Assembly (NCBI GenBank): GCA_046861615.1
Contig: JBHHUS010000021.1
Coordinates: 1-30,797, forward strand
Length of the DNA stretch: 30,797 nucleotides
Source of the DNA: CAZNUM01 sp046861615
GTDB lineage: Bacteria > Fidelibacterota > Marinisomatia > Marinisomatales > TCS55
Direction of reading: 5' to 3'
This document shows, in pieces, positions 24,858 through 30,797 of the stretch. The notes below the pieces were generated by a model that made no database searches, was not told the DNA's origin, and worked only from the letters and a program-made list of their open reading frames with translations. Both the position numbers and the translations under genes were made by a program. Each line of letters begins with the position of its first letter. The first letter of the stretch is position 1.

Positions 24858-25814
24858 ATGGTAAAGTATTATCTTGATTTCGAGAAACCGGTTCAGGAAC
24901 TGGATAATCGTCTGGCGGAATTGGAAACACTACCCGATATCGGTGAAGAAACCGCCCGGGAAATTGAACGGTTAAAAGAAAAGCGCAACCAGGTTCTGAA
25001 GAAGATTTATTCCGGTCTGTCCCGATGGCAGCGGGTTCAGTTGGCCCGCCACCCCCAGCGACCCTATTCCCTGGATTATATCCGTTATATGGCACCTGAT
25101 TTTATTGAATTGCACGGAGACCGTCACTTTGCTAATGATACTGTTGTTGTATGTGGGCTGGGGACGGTTGATAATGAAAAAATTGCTTTTATTGGTCAGC
25201 AGAAGGGTCGGAATACCAAGGAGAATCTACATCGGAATTTCGGGATGATGCGCCCGGAGGGGTATCGTAAGGCTCTGCGGATTATGAAACTGGCGGAAAA
25301 ATTCAGGTTACCGGTGGTGTCCTTGCTGGATACCCAGGGTGCGTACCCGGGCATCGGGGCGGAAGAGCGCGGCCAGGGCGAGGCCATTGCCCGGAATCTG
25401 CTGGAAATGTCCAAACTAAGTGTCCCGATCATTGCCATTGTGATTGGGGAGGGTGCCAGCGGTGGAGCCTTGGGTATTGGTGTTTGCGATCGGATGATTA
25501 TGCTGGAGAATACCTGGTATTCCGTGATCAGTCCTGAAGGATGCGCTTCCATCCTCTGGCGTGACGCTGCCAAAGCCAAAGATGCTGCTGATGCCATGCA
25601 GGTGATTCCTGCGGATTTAATGAAAATGGGGATCTGTGATCGCATCGTGAAAGAGCCCCTGGGTGGCGCCCATCGTAAACCGGATGAAATGTTGAAGATC
25701 TTAAAAGGGGTGGTACTTGAGGAAATAACCGCTCTTAAAGATAAAGCCATTGAATCATTTCTGGATCACCGAATTCTACGGTATGAGAAAATGGGTGTCT
25801 TCCTGGAAGCCTGA
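24858..25814 (+). CDS. accA: Acetyl-CoA carboxylase carboxyltransferase subunit alpha
   Basis: Forms with AccD the carboxyltransferase that makes malonyl-CoA for fatty acid synthesis. The 318 residues match the normal AccA length. The N-terminal coiled helix begins LDFEKPVQELDNRLAELE; diagnostic core sequences are ELHGDRHFANDT, LLDTQGAYPGIGAEERGQGE and GEGASGGALGIGV, with SPEGCASILW further on. The ATG at 24858 follows an 80-base gap after the glycosyltransferase. The stop overlaps the next start, so the following thioesterase gene is translationally coupled. accD is not in this window. Confidence 0.97.
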   Translation: MVKYYLDFEKPVQELDNRLAELETLPDIGEETAREIERLKEKRNQVLKKIYSGLSRWQRVQLARHPQRPYSLDYIRYMAPDFIELHGDRHFANDTVVVCGLGTVDNEKIAFIGQQKGRNTKENLHRNFGMMRPEGYRKALRIMKLAEKFRLPVVSLLDTQGAYPGIGAEERGQGEAIARNLLEMSKLSVPIIAIVIGEGASGGALGIGVCDRMIMLENTWYSVISPEGCASILWRDAAKAKDAADAMQVIPADLMKMGICDRIVKEPLGGAHRKPDEMLKILKGVVLEEITALKDKAIESFLDHRILRYEKMGVFLEA

Positions 25815-26233
25815 TGATCCAACAGGTCTTCAGCGCTAAAATTTATTATAAAGATATCGATCAGATGGGTATCGTCTATTACAGCCGCTATTTTGAGTTT
25901 TTCGAGCAGGCCCGGACTGAACTATTAAAGCAGATTGGATTGGAAGTTAAAACAATTGAAAGTAAAGGTTTCTTTTTGCCGGTTATAGCAGCTCACTGTG
26001 AATATCTGGAAAGCGCCCGGTTTGAGGATGAAATTGAGGTAAAGACTACGATTCTAAAACCACCGGAAGCCCGCTTTCGGATTGACTATGAAATCACCCG
26101 CTCCGGTGCAGATAAACTCCTGGTGAAGGGATATACAATCCATGCTTTTACGAATTCAGAGGGAAAGGTCAAACGACCACCACCTTTTGTCAGAAACACT
26201 ATTCAACAATTAATCGATAAGGATCAGCTATGA
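25814..26233 (+). CDS. Acyl-CoA thioesterase of the YbgC/4-hydroxybenzoyl-CoA family
   Basis: Encodes 139 residues of the hotdog fold. The N-terminal motif YYKDIDQMGIVYYSRYFEFF includes the expected catalytic aspartate (D16) of the YbgC type; the family usually has a similar TDxxGIVYHxNY sequence. It probably hydrolyses acyl-CoA or acyl-ACP thioesters in the cytoplasm. The start ATG at 25814 shares its A with the accA TGA stop, and the stop overlaps the start of the next gene by four bases, giving a tightly coupled trio. The position next to accA fits a role in fatty-acid metabolism, but E. coli ybgC is associated with tol-pal, so this is only suggestive. Confidence 0.88.
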   Translation: MIQQVFSAKIYYKDIDQMGIVYYSRYFEFFEQARTELLKQIGLEVKTIESKGFFLPVIAAHCEYLESARFEDEIEVKTTILKPPEARFRIDYEITRSGADKLLVKGYTIHAFTNSEGKVKRPPPFVRNTIQQLIDKDQL

Positions 26234-27270
26234 AAAAAGGACTTATTTTATTATTTATTCTGGCGTTTTTTGGTTGTGAAAAAAAACCGTCCTATCCCTG
26301 GGTGCAGGGCAATTTTAATGATGCGCTGAAACAAGCTGAGGGGAAACTGGTATTAGTGGATTTTGAGACTGACTGGTGCGTCTGGTGTAAACGTCTGGAT
26401 GAAGATACCTATCCCGATTCCGGTGTCATTGCCTTTGCCAGGGCGAATCTGGTTAGTGTGAAAGTTGATGCGGAAAAGGGGGAGGGGATTGAATTAGCCA
26501 GGCATTACAATATATCCGGTTACCCGACCCTGGTTCTCATGGATCAAACCGGGAAGGAAGTGGACCGGATTATCGGCTATCGTCCCCCGGAAATGTTTCT
26601 GGCGGAGTTAACGCGGATCCATAAGAACGAAGGCACTCTTCCGGACCTGGAGGAAAAACGCCGGCTGAATCCGAAAGATGAAGAAATATTAACACAATTA
26701 GCGCGGAAATACGAAGATGCCGGCTATAAGGATCAGGCACTGGATTTATGGTCATCGATTCTCGATTTGAAGGGAACCCATCAACAGGAAGCAGATTTTA
26801 AAATTGCTTATATTCGTTTTTATCGCGATTCTTCGACAACTGTAATGGAGGAGTATTTAGCAAATAATCCGTCCCCTGACTACGCCTTCAAGGCCTATTC
26901 AGCTCTGGTTCGTTTTTTCAGGAAAACTAAAGCTATTGATAAGGAAACTGCCGCCTGGATGGATCAGCTTCGATATGCTGAATCCCACGATTTGGAATCG
27001 CCTAATTTTTTAAATGCTTTTGCCTGGCGCATGGCCCAACTGGAACAGAGCGATTATTACGACCTGGCACTGGAGAAAGTCAGGAAAGCTGTCATGGCAA
27101 TCCCGGATTCACTGGGAAGTTTCAAGGCGGCTATTCTGGACACGGAAGCGGAAGTCCTGTGGAAACTGGGCCGCGCCCGGGAAGCGGCGGAAAAAATGGA
27201 AGCGGCGAGTATTCTGGATCCTGAAAATGACAGTTACCGGGAACGGAAGGAAAAATTCTTAAAGGGATAG
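26230..27270 (+). CDS. Thioredoxin-fold lipoprotein with TPR-like C-terminus
   Basis: Encodes 346 residues. A lipoprotein signal (KKGLILLFILAFFGC) gives C16 as the lipidated cysteine. Residues about 24-125 are a thioredoxin fold with the active-site motif WCVWC (C50, C53) and the cis-proline P99 in SGYPT, both needed for thiol-disulfide exchange. The rest (about 140-340) is helical with TPR-like repeats (LARKYEDAGYKDQALDLW; AEVLWKLGRAREAAEKMEAA). It probably acts in the periplasm or at the outer membrane in reduction of proteins or cytochrome assembly. The start overlaps the thioesterase stop by four bases. The partner protein is unknown. Confidence 0.85.
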   Translation: MKKGLILLFILAFFGCEKKPSYPWVQGNFNDALKQAEGKLVLVDFETDWCVWCKRLDEDTYPDSGVIAFARANLVSVKVDAEKGEGIELARHYNISGYPTLVLMDQTGKEVDRIIGYRPPEMFLAELTRIHKNEGTLPDLEEKRRLNPKDEEILTQLARKYEDAGYKDQALDLWSSILDLKGTHQQEADFKIAYIRFYRDSSTTVMEEYLANNPSPDYAFKAYSALVRFFRKTKAIDKETAAWMDQLRYAESHDLESPNFLNAFAWRMAQLEQSDYYDLALEKVRKAVMAIPDSLGSFKAAILDTEAEVLWKLGRAREAAEKMEAASILDPENDSYRERKEKFLKG

Positions 27271-27342
27271 CTTTTTTCTAAAGGGATCCGGTAATATCAC
27301 CGGGTGTTGTCGACCTGAGCAATCCCTCGCAGCGGAATGTGT

Positions 27343-27366
27343 CTAAGGCTAATCAGACTTAGTTTT
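27343..27366 (+). terminator. Possible weak terminator after the accA operon
   Basis: CTAAG (27343-27347) and CTTAG (27358-27362) can pair and are followed by TTTT (27363-27366). The stem is short and AT-rich with a ten-base loop, so strength would be low. It lies 73 bases downstream of the last operon gene in a convergent gap. Confidence 0.25.
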
Positions 27367-27383
27367 AACCATTTAAAGCAGAA

Positions 27384-27448
27384 CCTTGAAAAGGTGGGAA
27401 GAAAGATTCTTAGGCTTGACATTGTAATTTATTCCCAACTTTTCAAAG
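27384..27448. repeat. Imperfect 17-bp inverted repeat in a convergent gap
   Basis: The left arm (27384-27400) begins CCTTGAAAAGG, and the right arm (27432-27448) ends with CTTTTCAAAG. They match at 15 of 17 positions, with a 31-base spacer. It sits between the ends of two convergent transcription units and could stop transcription from both sides or form a structured 3' end. Neither arm is followed by a clear U-tract. Whether it recurs elsewhere in the genome cannot be seen here. Confidence 0.4.
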
Positions 27449-27459
27449 TAAATAATTAA

Positions 27460-27750
27460 CTAATAGTAATCCACCGACAGGGATTCGACTACTGCATCGT
27501 TACTTAGCTCATCAATTTTTCGTTTAAGGGACTGAACTATTTTTTCAAGGTGGGTACTGTCATTGCTGACAATTGCGATCGTCAACTGAGCCCGTTGCCA
27601 TTTGTCTAAAAAGTCGGTTTCGGCGATGGAAACGTTAAAGCGGTGTTTCAGCGTATCCTTTAAATGCTGGATTGTGCGTCGTTTTTCTTTCAGGGAATGG
27701 GCACCGGGAATAAACAGATCAACCGTAAGAATTGCAACCCTGCCTGCCAT
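27460..27750 (-). CDS. DUF503 family protein
   Basis: Encodes 96 residues with the family features GRVAILTVDLFIPGAHSLKE, KRRTIQHLKDTLKHRFNVS and a central AQLTIAIVSND strand. DUF503 proteins (YlxP-like) are small alpha/beta proteins often encoded near translation factors in Firmicutes. Here it follows the DUF35 gene by 23 bases and is probably transcribed with it. The ATG at 27750 has no clear Shine-Dalgarno sequence. The biochemical role of the family is not settled. Confidence 0.85.
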   Translation of the reverse strand: MAGRVAILTVDLFIPGAHSLKEKRRTIQHLKDTLKHRFNVSIAETDFLDKWQRAQLTIAIVSNDSTHLEKIVQSLKRKIDELSNDAVVESLSVDYY

Positions 27751-27773
27751 TATAGGTAGTTAAATCCCGGGAT

Positions 27774-28367
27774 TTAGTCCAAGGTAAAACCCGACGGCAG
27801 GTATTCCGAACCGGTGCCGGCAGGTACCCAGGCTAAATCAAGGATAGTATAAGTGGGTTTTTCCTTTTGAAATATCGGGACGACCTGCATTCCGATTTTT
27901 GGTGTGCCTACGGCCAGATTGCCCATCAAAATGGTAGAAACTCCTTCAAATTCCACATTGACAAATCGCACCGGTTTCGGCAGGGTATTAAAAGCGCCGG
28001 TCCGTTCCGTAATCATGAAGGTATGAACCCTGGCTTTAGTCTTTGCCAGGGTAGTCATATCGATGATTTCATTTTTATCCAGACAGTCGGGACAGTGGAT
28101 CCTGAAGGGAATATAGATGGTACCCTGACCGGAACAATTCTGATTAACACATTTAGTCCCTAATAATTTTCCTTTACTCAGGTTCTCAAAAAAGGGTGCT
28201 TCGCCGCCGTACATGTGAATATGAGTGATATCCCGTGGATTCGTGACGCCCGTTAGATGACCGGCTTCATTCCGGATTGGTGTGTTGGGGTACACAAAGT
28301 GGAATTTCCCTTCCAGGCGATAACGACCATTGATTACTTTTACAGTTCCTCTGTTTTCACTGCTCAT
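27774..28367 (-). CDS. DUF35 zinc-ribbon/OB-fold protein (thiolase partner)
   Basis: Encodes 197 residues. A rubredoxin-like zinc ribbon holds four cysteines, C73, C78, C92 and C95 (TKCVNQNC and HCPDC), and an OB-fold follows (about 105-190), the DUF35 arrangement. Such proteins form complexes with thiolase-fold enzymes: the archaeal acetoacetyl-CoA thiolase/HMG-CoA synthase complex and the steroid aldolase Ltp2-ChsH2(DUF35). The neighbouring thiolase-fold gene is 19 bases upstream in the same direction, which fits that partnership. The ATG at 28367 has GGAG about six bases upstream. It probably stabilises the complex and the CoA channel. Confidence 0.85.
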   Translation of the reverse strand: MSSENRGTVKVINGRYRLEGKFHFVYPNTPIRNEAGHLTGVTNPRDITHIHMYGGEAPFFENLSKGKLLGTKCVNQNCSGQGTIYIPFRIHCPDCLDKNEIIDMTTLAKTKARVHTFMITERTGAFNTLPKPVRFVNVEFEGVSTILMGNLAVGTPKIGMQVVPIFQKEKPTYTILDLAWVPAGTGSEYLPSGFTLD

Positions 28368-28386
28368 GTTTTACTCCGGTGATTGA

Positions 28387-29802
28387 TTATTTTAATTGGT
28401 GGTCCGGGTGGATAATCAGTGTTGCTGTAACGTGGGAGCCGACACCGGCGTGACTGATGGCCATCCCCCGTTTGGCATTTTTCACCTGCAGATTGACCCA
28501 GTCCTCCGGTTTCTGTCGACCAAAACGTCCCCATTTATCAGGGTCACCGTGCATTTCTTCCCAGCGATTCCAAATATGGTGGCCCACTTCAATCGCCTGC
28601 ATGATGCCGGTGGCGCCCACGGCGTGCATATTTCCAATCAGTCCCCCGGATAAATTTGCCGGTAACCGTCCCGGTTGACCCGTGTTTGGATTAGTGTAAT
28701 AACAGTCTCCTGATTCTACATAATCCCGGCCTTCACCGTAAGGGCGAATACCGACATCTTCATAAGTTTGAATATCGCTGATGGTAAAAGCATCGTGCAA
28801 CTCCACCAGGTCCAGATCTTCAGCAGGATCAGTAATTCCCGCCATCCGGTAACCATAATAGGCGGCCATGCGGGCGGCTAAAAAACCGGTGAAACCAGGA
28901 TAACGGTCTCCACCGGGAAAGCGGTCACCCAGATCGCGGTACTGATCGGCAGTTTCATTGGGTAGCAGGGGAATCTCCATGTTCCGGCGGTCGGCCACCC
29001 GGAGGGTATGGCTTCCCGCTGAGACGTACACCAGAAGAGGATTGTCCGTCAATTGAAAAGCTGTTTTTTCATCGCAGAGGATAGCACAGGCAGCGCCAAC
29101 GCTCATGAGGCAGCAATCCAGGGCATGGAGGGGGTAAGCCACAACCGGAGAATTCAATACATCTTCAACCGTGATTTTCATGGGTCCCTGGGCGTGGGGA
29201 TTCATGCGGGCATACCCGCGATTTTTTACCGCAATTTCCGCCATTGTTTTTCGAAAGGATTCCTCCTCTTTGCCAAATACCTGCCAATACTTTTGAGCCA
29301 TGACGGCATAATAACCGGTATAAATATGACCCAGGGGGGTCTCCCAGTCCTTGTCTGCCGCCGAGGCGATGTAATGATTACCCTCATCAGTGGGGACTTC
29401 ATCCATGCGCTCCCAGCCCATGGCCAGGACACAGTCGGAATACCCGGAGGCCACCGTTTTAAAGGCCTCCCACAGGGTTGAACCACCGGTGGCGCCGCCG
29501 GTCTTAATACCCACATTCCCCAGGGGATCCAGACCTAAACGATCATGAATAAGGGCTTCGCCCAGTAGCTGATCGCCAAAGTGATCGGCAAAATGACCGT
29601 AATAAGCAGAATGAATAAATTCTTTTAATTCCGACGGGGATTTTCCGATGAATTCAGCGGCTTCCACAAAGGCGTCAATGACGAGTTCTTCTGTTCGTTT
29701 TTCCGGGATTGAGCGGGCAAATTTGGACATTCCACCGGTTACAAGAAAAACAGGACGTTGCATTTCCGGTATTTTCAGCTGGCGGTCACTAAATTTGATC
29801 AT
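28387..29802 (-). CDS. Thiolase-fold enzyme lacking catalytic cysteines, probable acyl-CoA aldolase-type
   Basis: Encodes 471 residues of the SCP2/Ltp-like thiolase fold. In ordinary thiolases the nucleophilic cysteine lies in a CxSG segment; here the aligned TGGATGGSTLW (101-111) has G103. In SCP2-type thiolases the second cysteine lies in HDCF; here the motif is HDAF, with A338. The GHP histidine appears conserved as H393 in GNMHAVGATG, and the C-terminal SHAGVGSH motif also has no cysteine. The enzyme therefore probably does not carry an acyl-Cys intermediate. Together with the adjacent DUF35 protein this resembles the Ltp2-ChsH2 retro-aldolase layout. The ATG at 29802 follows GGAG at good spacing. 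The substrate is unknown; sterol-like, branched-chain or other acyl-CoA ligands are possible. Confidence 0.85.
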   Translation of the reverse strand: MIKFSDRQLKIPEMQRPVFLVTGGMSKFARSIPEKRTEELVIDAFVEAAEFIGKSPSELKEFIHSAYYGHFADHFGDQLLGEALIHDRLGLDPLGNVGIKTGGATGGSTLWEAFKTVASGYSDCVLAMGWERMDEVPTDEGNHYIASAADKDWETPLGHIYTGYYAVMAQKYWQVFGKEEESFRKTMAEIAVKNRGYARMNPHAQGPMKITVEDVLNSPVVAYPLHALDCCLMSVGAACAILCDEKTAFQLTDNPLLVYVSAGSHTLRVADRRNMEIPLLPNETADQYRDLGDRFPGGDRYPGFTGFLAARMAAYYGYRMAGITDPAEDLDLVELHDAFTISDIQTYEDVGIRPYGEGRDYVESGDCYYTNPNTGQPGRLPANLSGGLIGNMHAVGATGIMQAIEVGHHIWNRWEEMHGDPDKWGRFGRQKPEDWVNLQVKNAKRGMAISHAGVGSHVTATLIIHPDHQLK

Positions 29803-29945
29803 GGTGTTTCTCCGATAATAATTGGAAATATGTAATTATTCAGTTTTAAACAATTTAAAATTTAATTACTGGTTTAGTTTTCATCTACAAGAATAACCGG
29901 GAGTATTCAGCTTACAAGGGATTTGAAAAAGAAGTCCTGATTAAT

Positions 29946-30722
29946 TCATTCGTTGATTTGGTCCACCCATCTCGGGAGCCGTTTTTCCAGAAAGGCAGAG
30001 GATCCTTCCTGACCCTCGTCACTGGCCTGAATCGCAGCAATCAATTTAGGACTGTCCTGGGCGTTCATATTCCGACAATAAGCCTTGAATTTGGTAATGG
30101 CGCCGGGAGCGGCTTTTAAAAGCAGATTTACCTTATTTATTGTTTTCTCTTCCAACGCTTCCGTGGAAACTACCTCCTGAACCAGTCCGATTTGACGAGC
30201 CTGTAAGGCATCAATCCATTCACCGGTAATTCCGAGAGCACAATAATGGGAATGGCCAATTTTATTGACGCAATAGGGACCAATGAGCGCCGGAATAAGG
30301 CCGACTTTTACTTCACTCAGGGAAAAGCGGGCGTTTTGTTCACAAATCGCCAGATCGGAGACTGCTACTAATCCAACCCCACCGGCGACGACATATCCAT
30401 GCACCTTTGCGAGTACTGCTTTCGGATTTTCATAAATTATTCGATACATTTGAGATAATTCAGTGGCCAGTCGGATATTCTCAGTGAATTCAGCCTGGCC
30501 ACTTTTAAGAATGTACTCCAAATCAAGACCGGCGCAAAACGTATTCCCGGCTCCTTCAATAATAATAACCCGGATGGCAGTGTTTTCTCCCAGAGAACGG
30601 AAGGCAGCGGTCAGCTCCTTGATCATTTGTTCATTCAGGGCATTTCGTACTTCCGGTCGATTCAAAATAACCCGGGCCAGAGGTTTGGATTGGACGACTT
30701 TAATTGTCTGATATTTATTCAT
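29946..30722 (-). CDS. Enoyl-CoA hydratase/isomerase family protein
   Basis: Encodes 258 residues of the crotonase fold. FCAGLDLEYI (62-71) forms the first half of the oxyanion hole, and HGYVVAGGVGLVAVSDLAIC supplies the second. E137 in FSLSEVKVGLIPA corresponds to the second catalytic glutamate of rat mitochondrial hydratase (Glu164), but the position of Glu144 is G117 here. This pattern, with LSEVKVGLIPA and a following PY, is shared with bacterial methylglutaconyl-CoA hydratase-like members. Hydratase activity is likely but not certain, and the substrate is unknown. It is upstream of the thiolase/DUF35 pair on the same strand with a 143-base gap (29803-29945) in which I see no defensible promoter. 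The pair of genes could belong to one acyl-CoA degradation pathway. Confidence 0.88.
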   Translation of the reverse strand: MNKYQTIKVVQSKPLARVILNRPEVRNALNEQMIKELTAAFRSLGENTAIRVIIIEGAGNTFCAGLDLEYILKSGQAEFTENIRLATELSQMYRIIYENPKAVLAKVHGYVVAGGVGLVAVSDLAICEQNARFSLSEVKVGLIPALIGPYCVNKIGHSHYCALGITGEWIDALQARQIGLVQEVVSTEALEEKTINKVNLLLKAAPGAITKFKAYCRNMNAQDSPKLIAAIQASDEGQEGSSAFLEKRLPRWVDQINE

Positions 30723-30797
30723 AACACCGATTTATCCTGAGAATATGCTGAGAAAGGTAAAAAAAATTCTGTATCACTTACATTATTCAAGTTTAAT

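Noticed and set aside
25196..25750. Long minus-strand frame (184 codons) within accA
   Set aside because: accA is certain on the other strand, and the antisense product has a serine/isoleucine-rich, domain-free composition.
27288..27303. CCGGT/ACCGG stem just after the thioredoxin-like gene
   Set aside because: A five-base stem without a following U-tract is insufficient for a terminator call.
27416..27421. TTGACA resembling a -35 promoter box
   Set aside because: No -10-like hexamer lies at 16-18 bases, and it falls in the spacer of an inverted repeat between convergent gene ends.

Overview
The window is a dense stretch of ordinary bacterial chromosome with very short intergenic gaps. It encodes Gram-negative envelope functions: several outer-membrane beta-barrels, an Omp85-family protein, lipoproteins and Lgt. 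It also contains FCB-type (Fibrobacteres-Chlorobi-Bacteroidetes group) families such as a DUF5683-like membrane protein and a DUF4837-like lipoprotein. I infer an uncultured FCB-superphylum bacterium, possibly of Marinimicrobia (SAR406) or a related lineage. That placement rests on family recall, not on a search. Shine-Dalgarno sequences are irregular and TTG/GTG starts are fairly common. No tRNA, rRNA, CRISPR array or insertion sequence was seen.

Layout. (1) 44-1086, minus strand: a secreted protein of unknown function, followed by a frameshifted, membrane-anchored endonuclease VII (HNH)-like remnant. (2) 1325-8949, plus strand: an outer-membrane barrel with a calcium-binding insert, alaS, a PPC/DUF296 protein, RidA, a DUF5683-like protein, a sodium:neurotransmitter-type symporter and an unrecognised membrane protein. 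(3) 8989-11835: an exonuclease-DinG helicase fusion, convergent with (4) 11858-12712, minus strand: a glycine-zipper protein and a methyltransferase. (5) 12939-23105, plus strand: a tightly coupled envelope block. It holds a periplasmic-domain/zinc-ribbon protein, lgt, a secreted propeller-like protein, a 1053-residue outer-membrane barrel, an Omp85-like barrel, RNase R and a DUF4837-like lipoprotein. (6) 23186-24777: an RmlD-like reductase and a Dpm1-like glycosyltransferase with an ATGA overlap. (7) 24858-27270: accA, a YbgC-like thioesterase and a thioredoxin-fold lipoprotein. (8) 27460-30722, minus strand: a DUF503 protein, a DUF35 zinc-ribbon/OB protein, a thiolase-fold enzyme lacking both catalytic cysteines, and an enoyl-CoA hydratase-family protein.

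How the parts work together. Block 5 is the most coherent unit. It combines a lipoprotein-maturation enzyme with a secreted soluble protein, a very large barrel and an Omp85-type barrel whose genes overlap, which suggests one envelope assembly or export module. Block 8 looks like an acyl-CoA carbon-carbon lyase or aldolase pathway rather than classical thiolysis. The strongest oddities are the cysteine-less thiolase/DUF35 pair, a secreted protein whose only sensible start codon is ATA (an ATGA overlap turned into ATAA), and the G6-tract frameshift in the endonuclease-like gene at the left edge.
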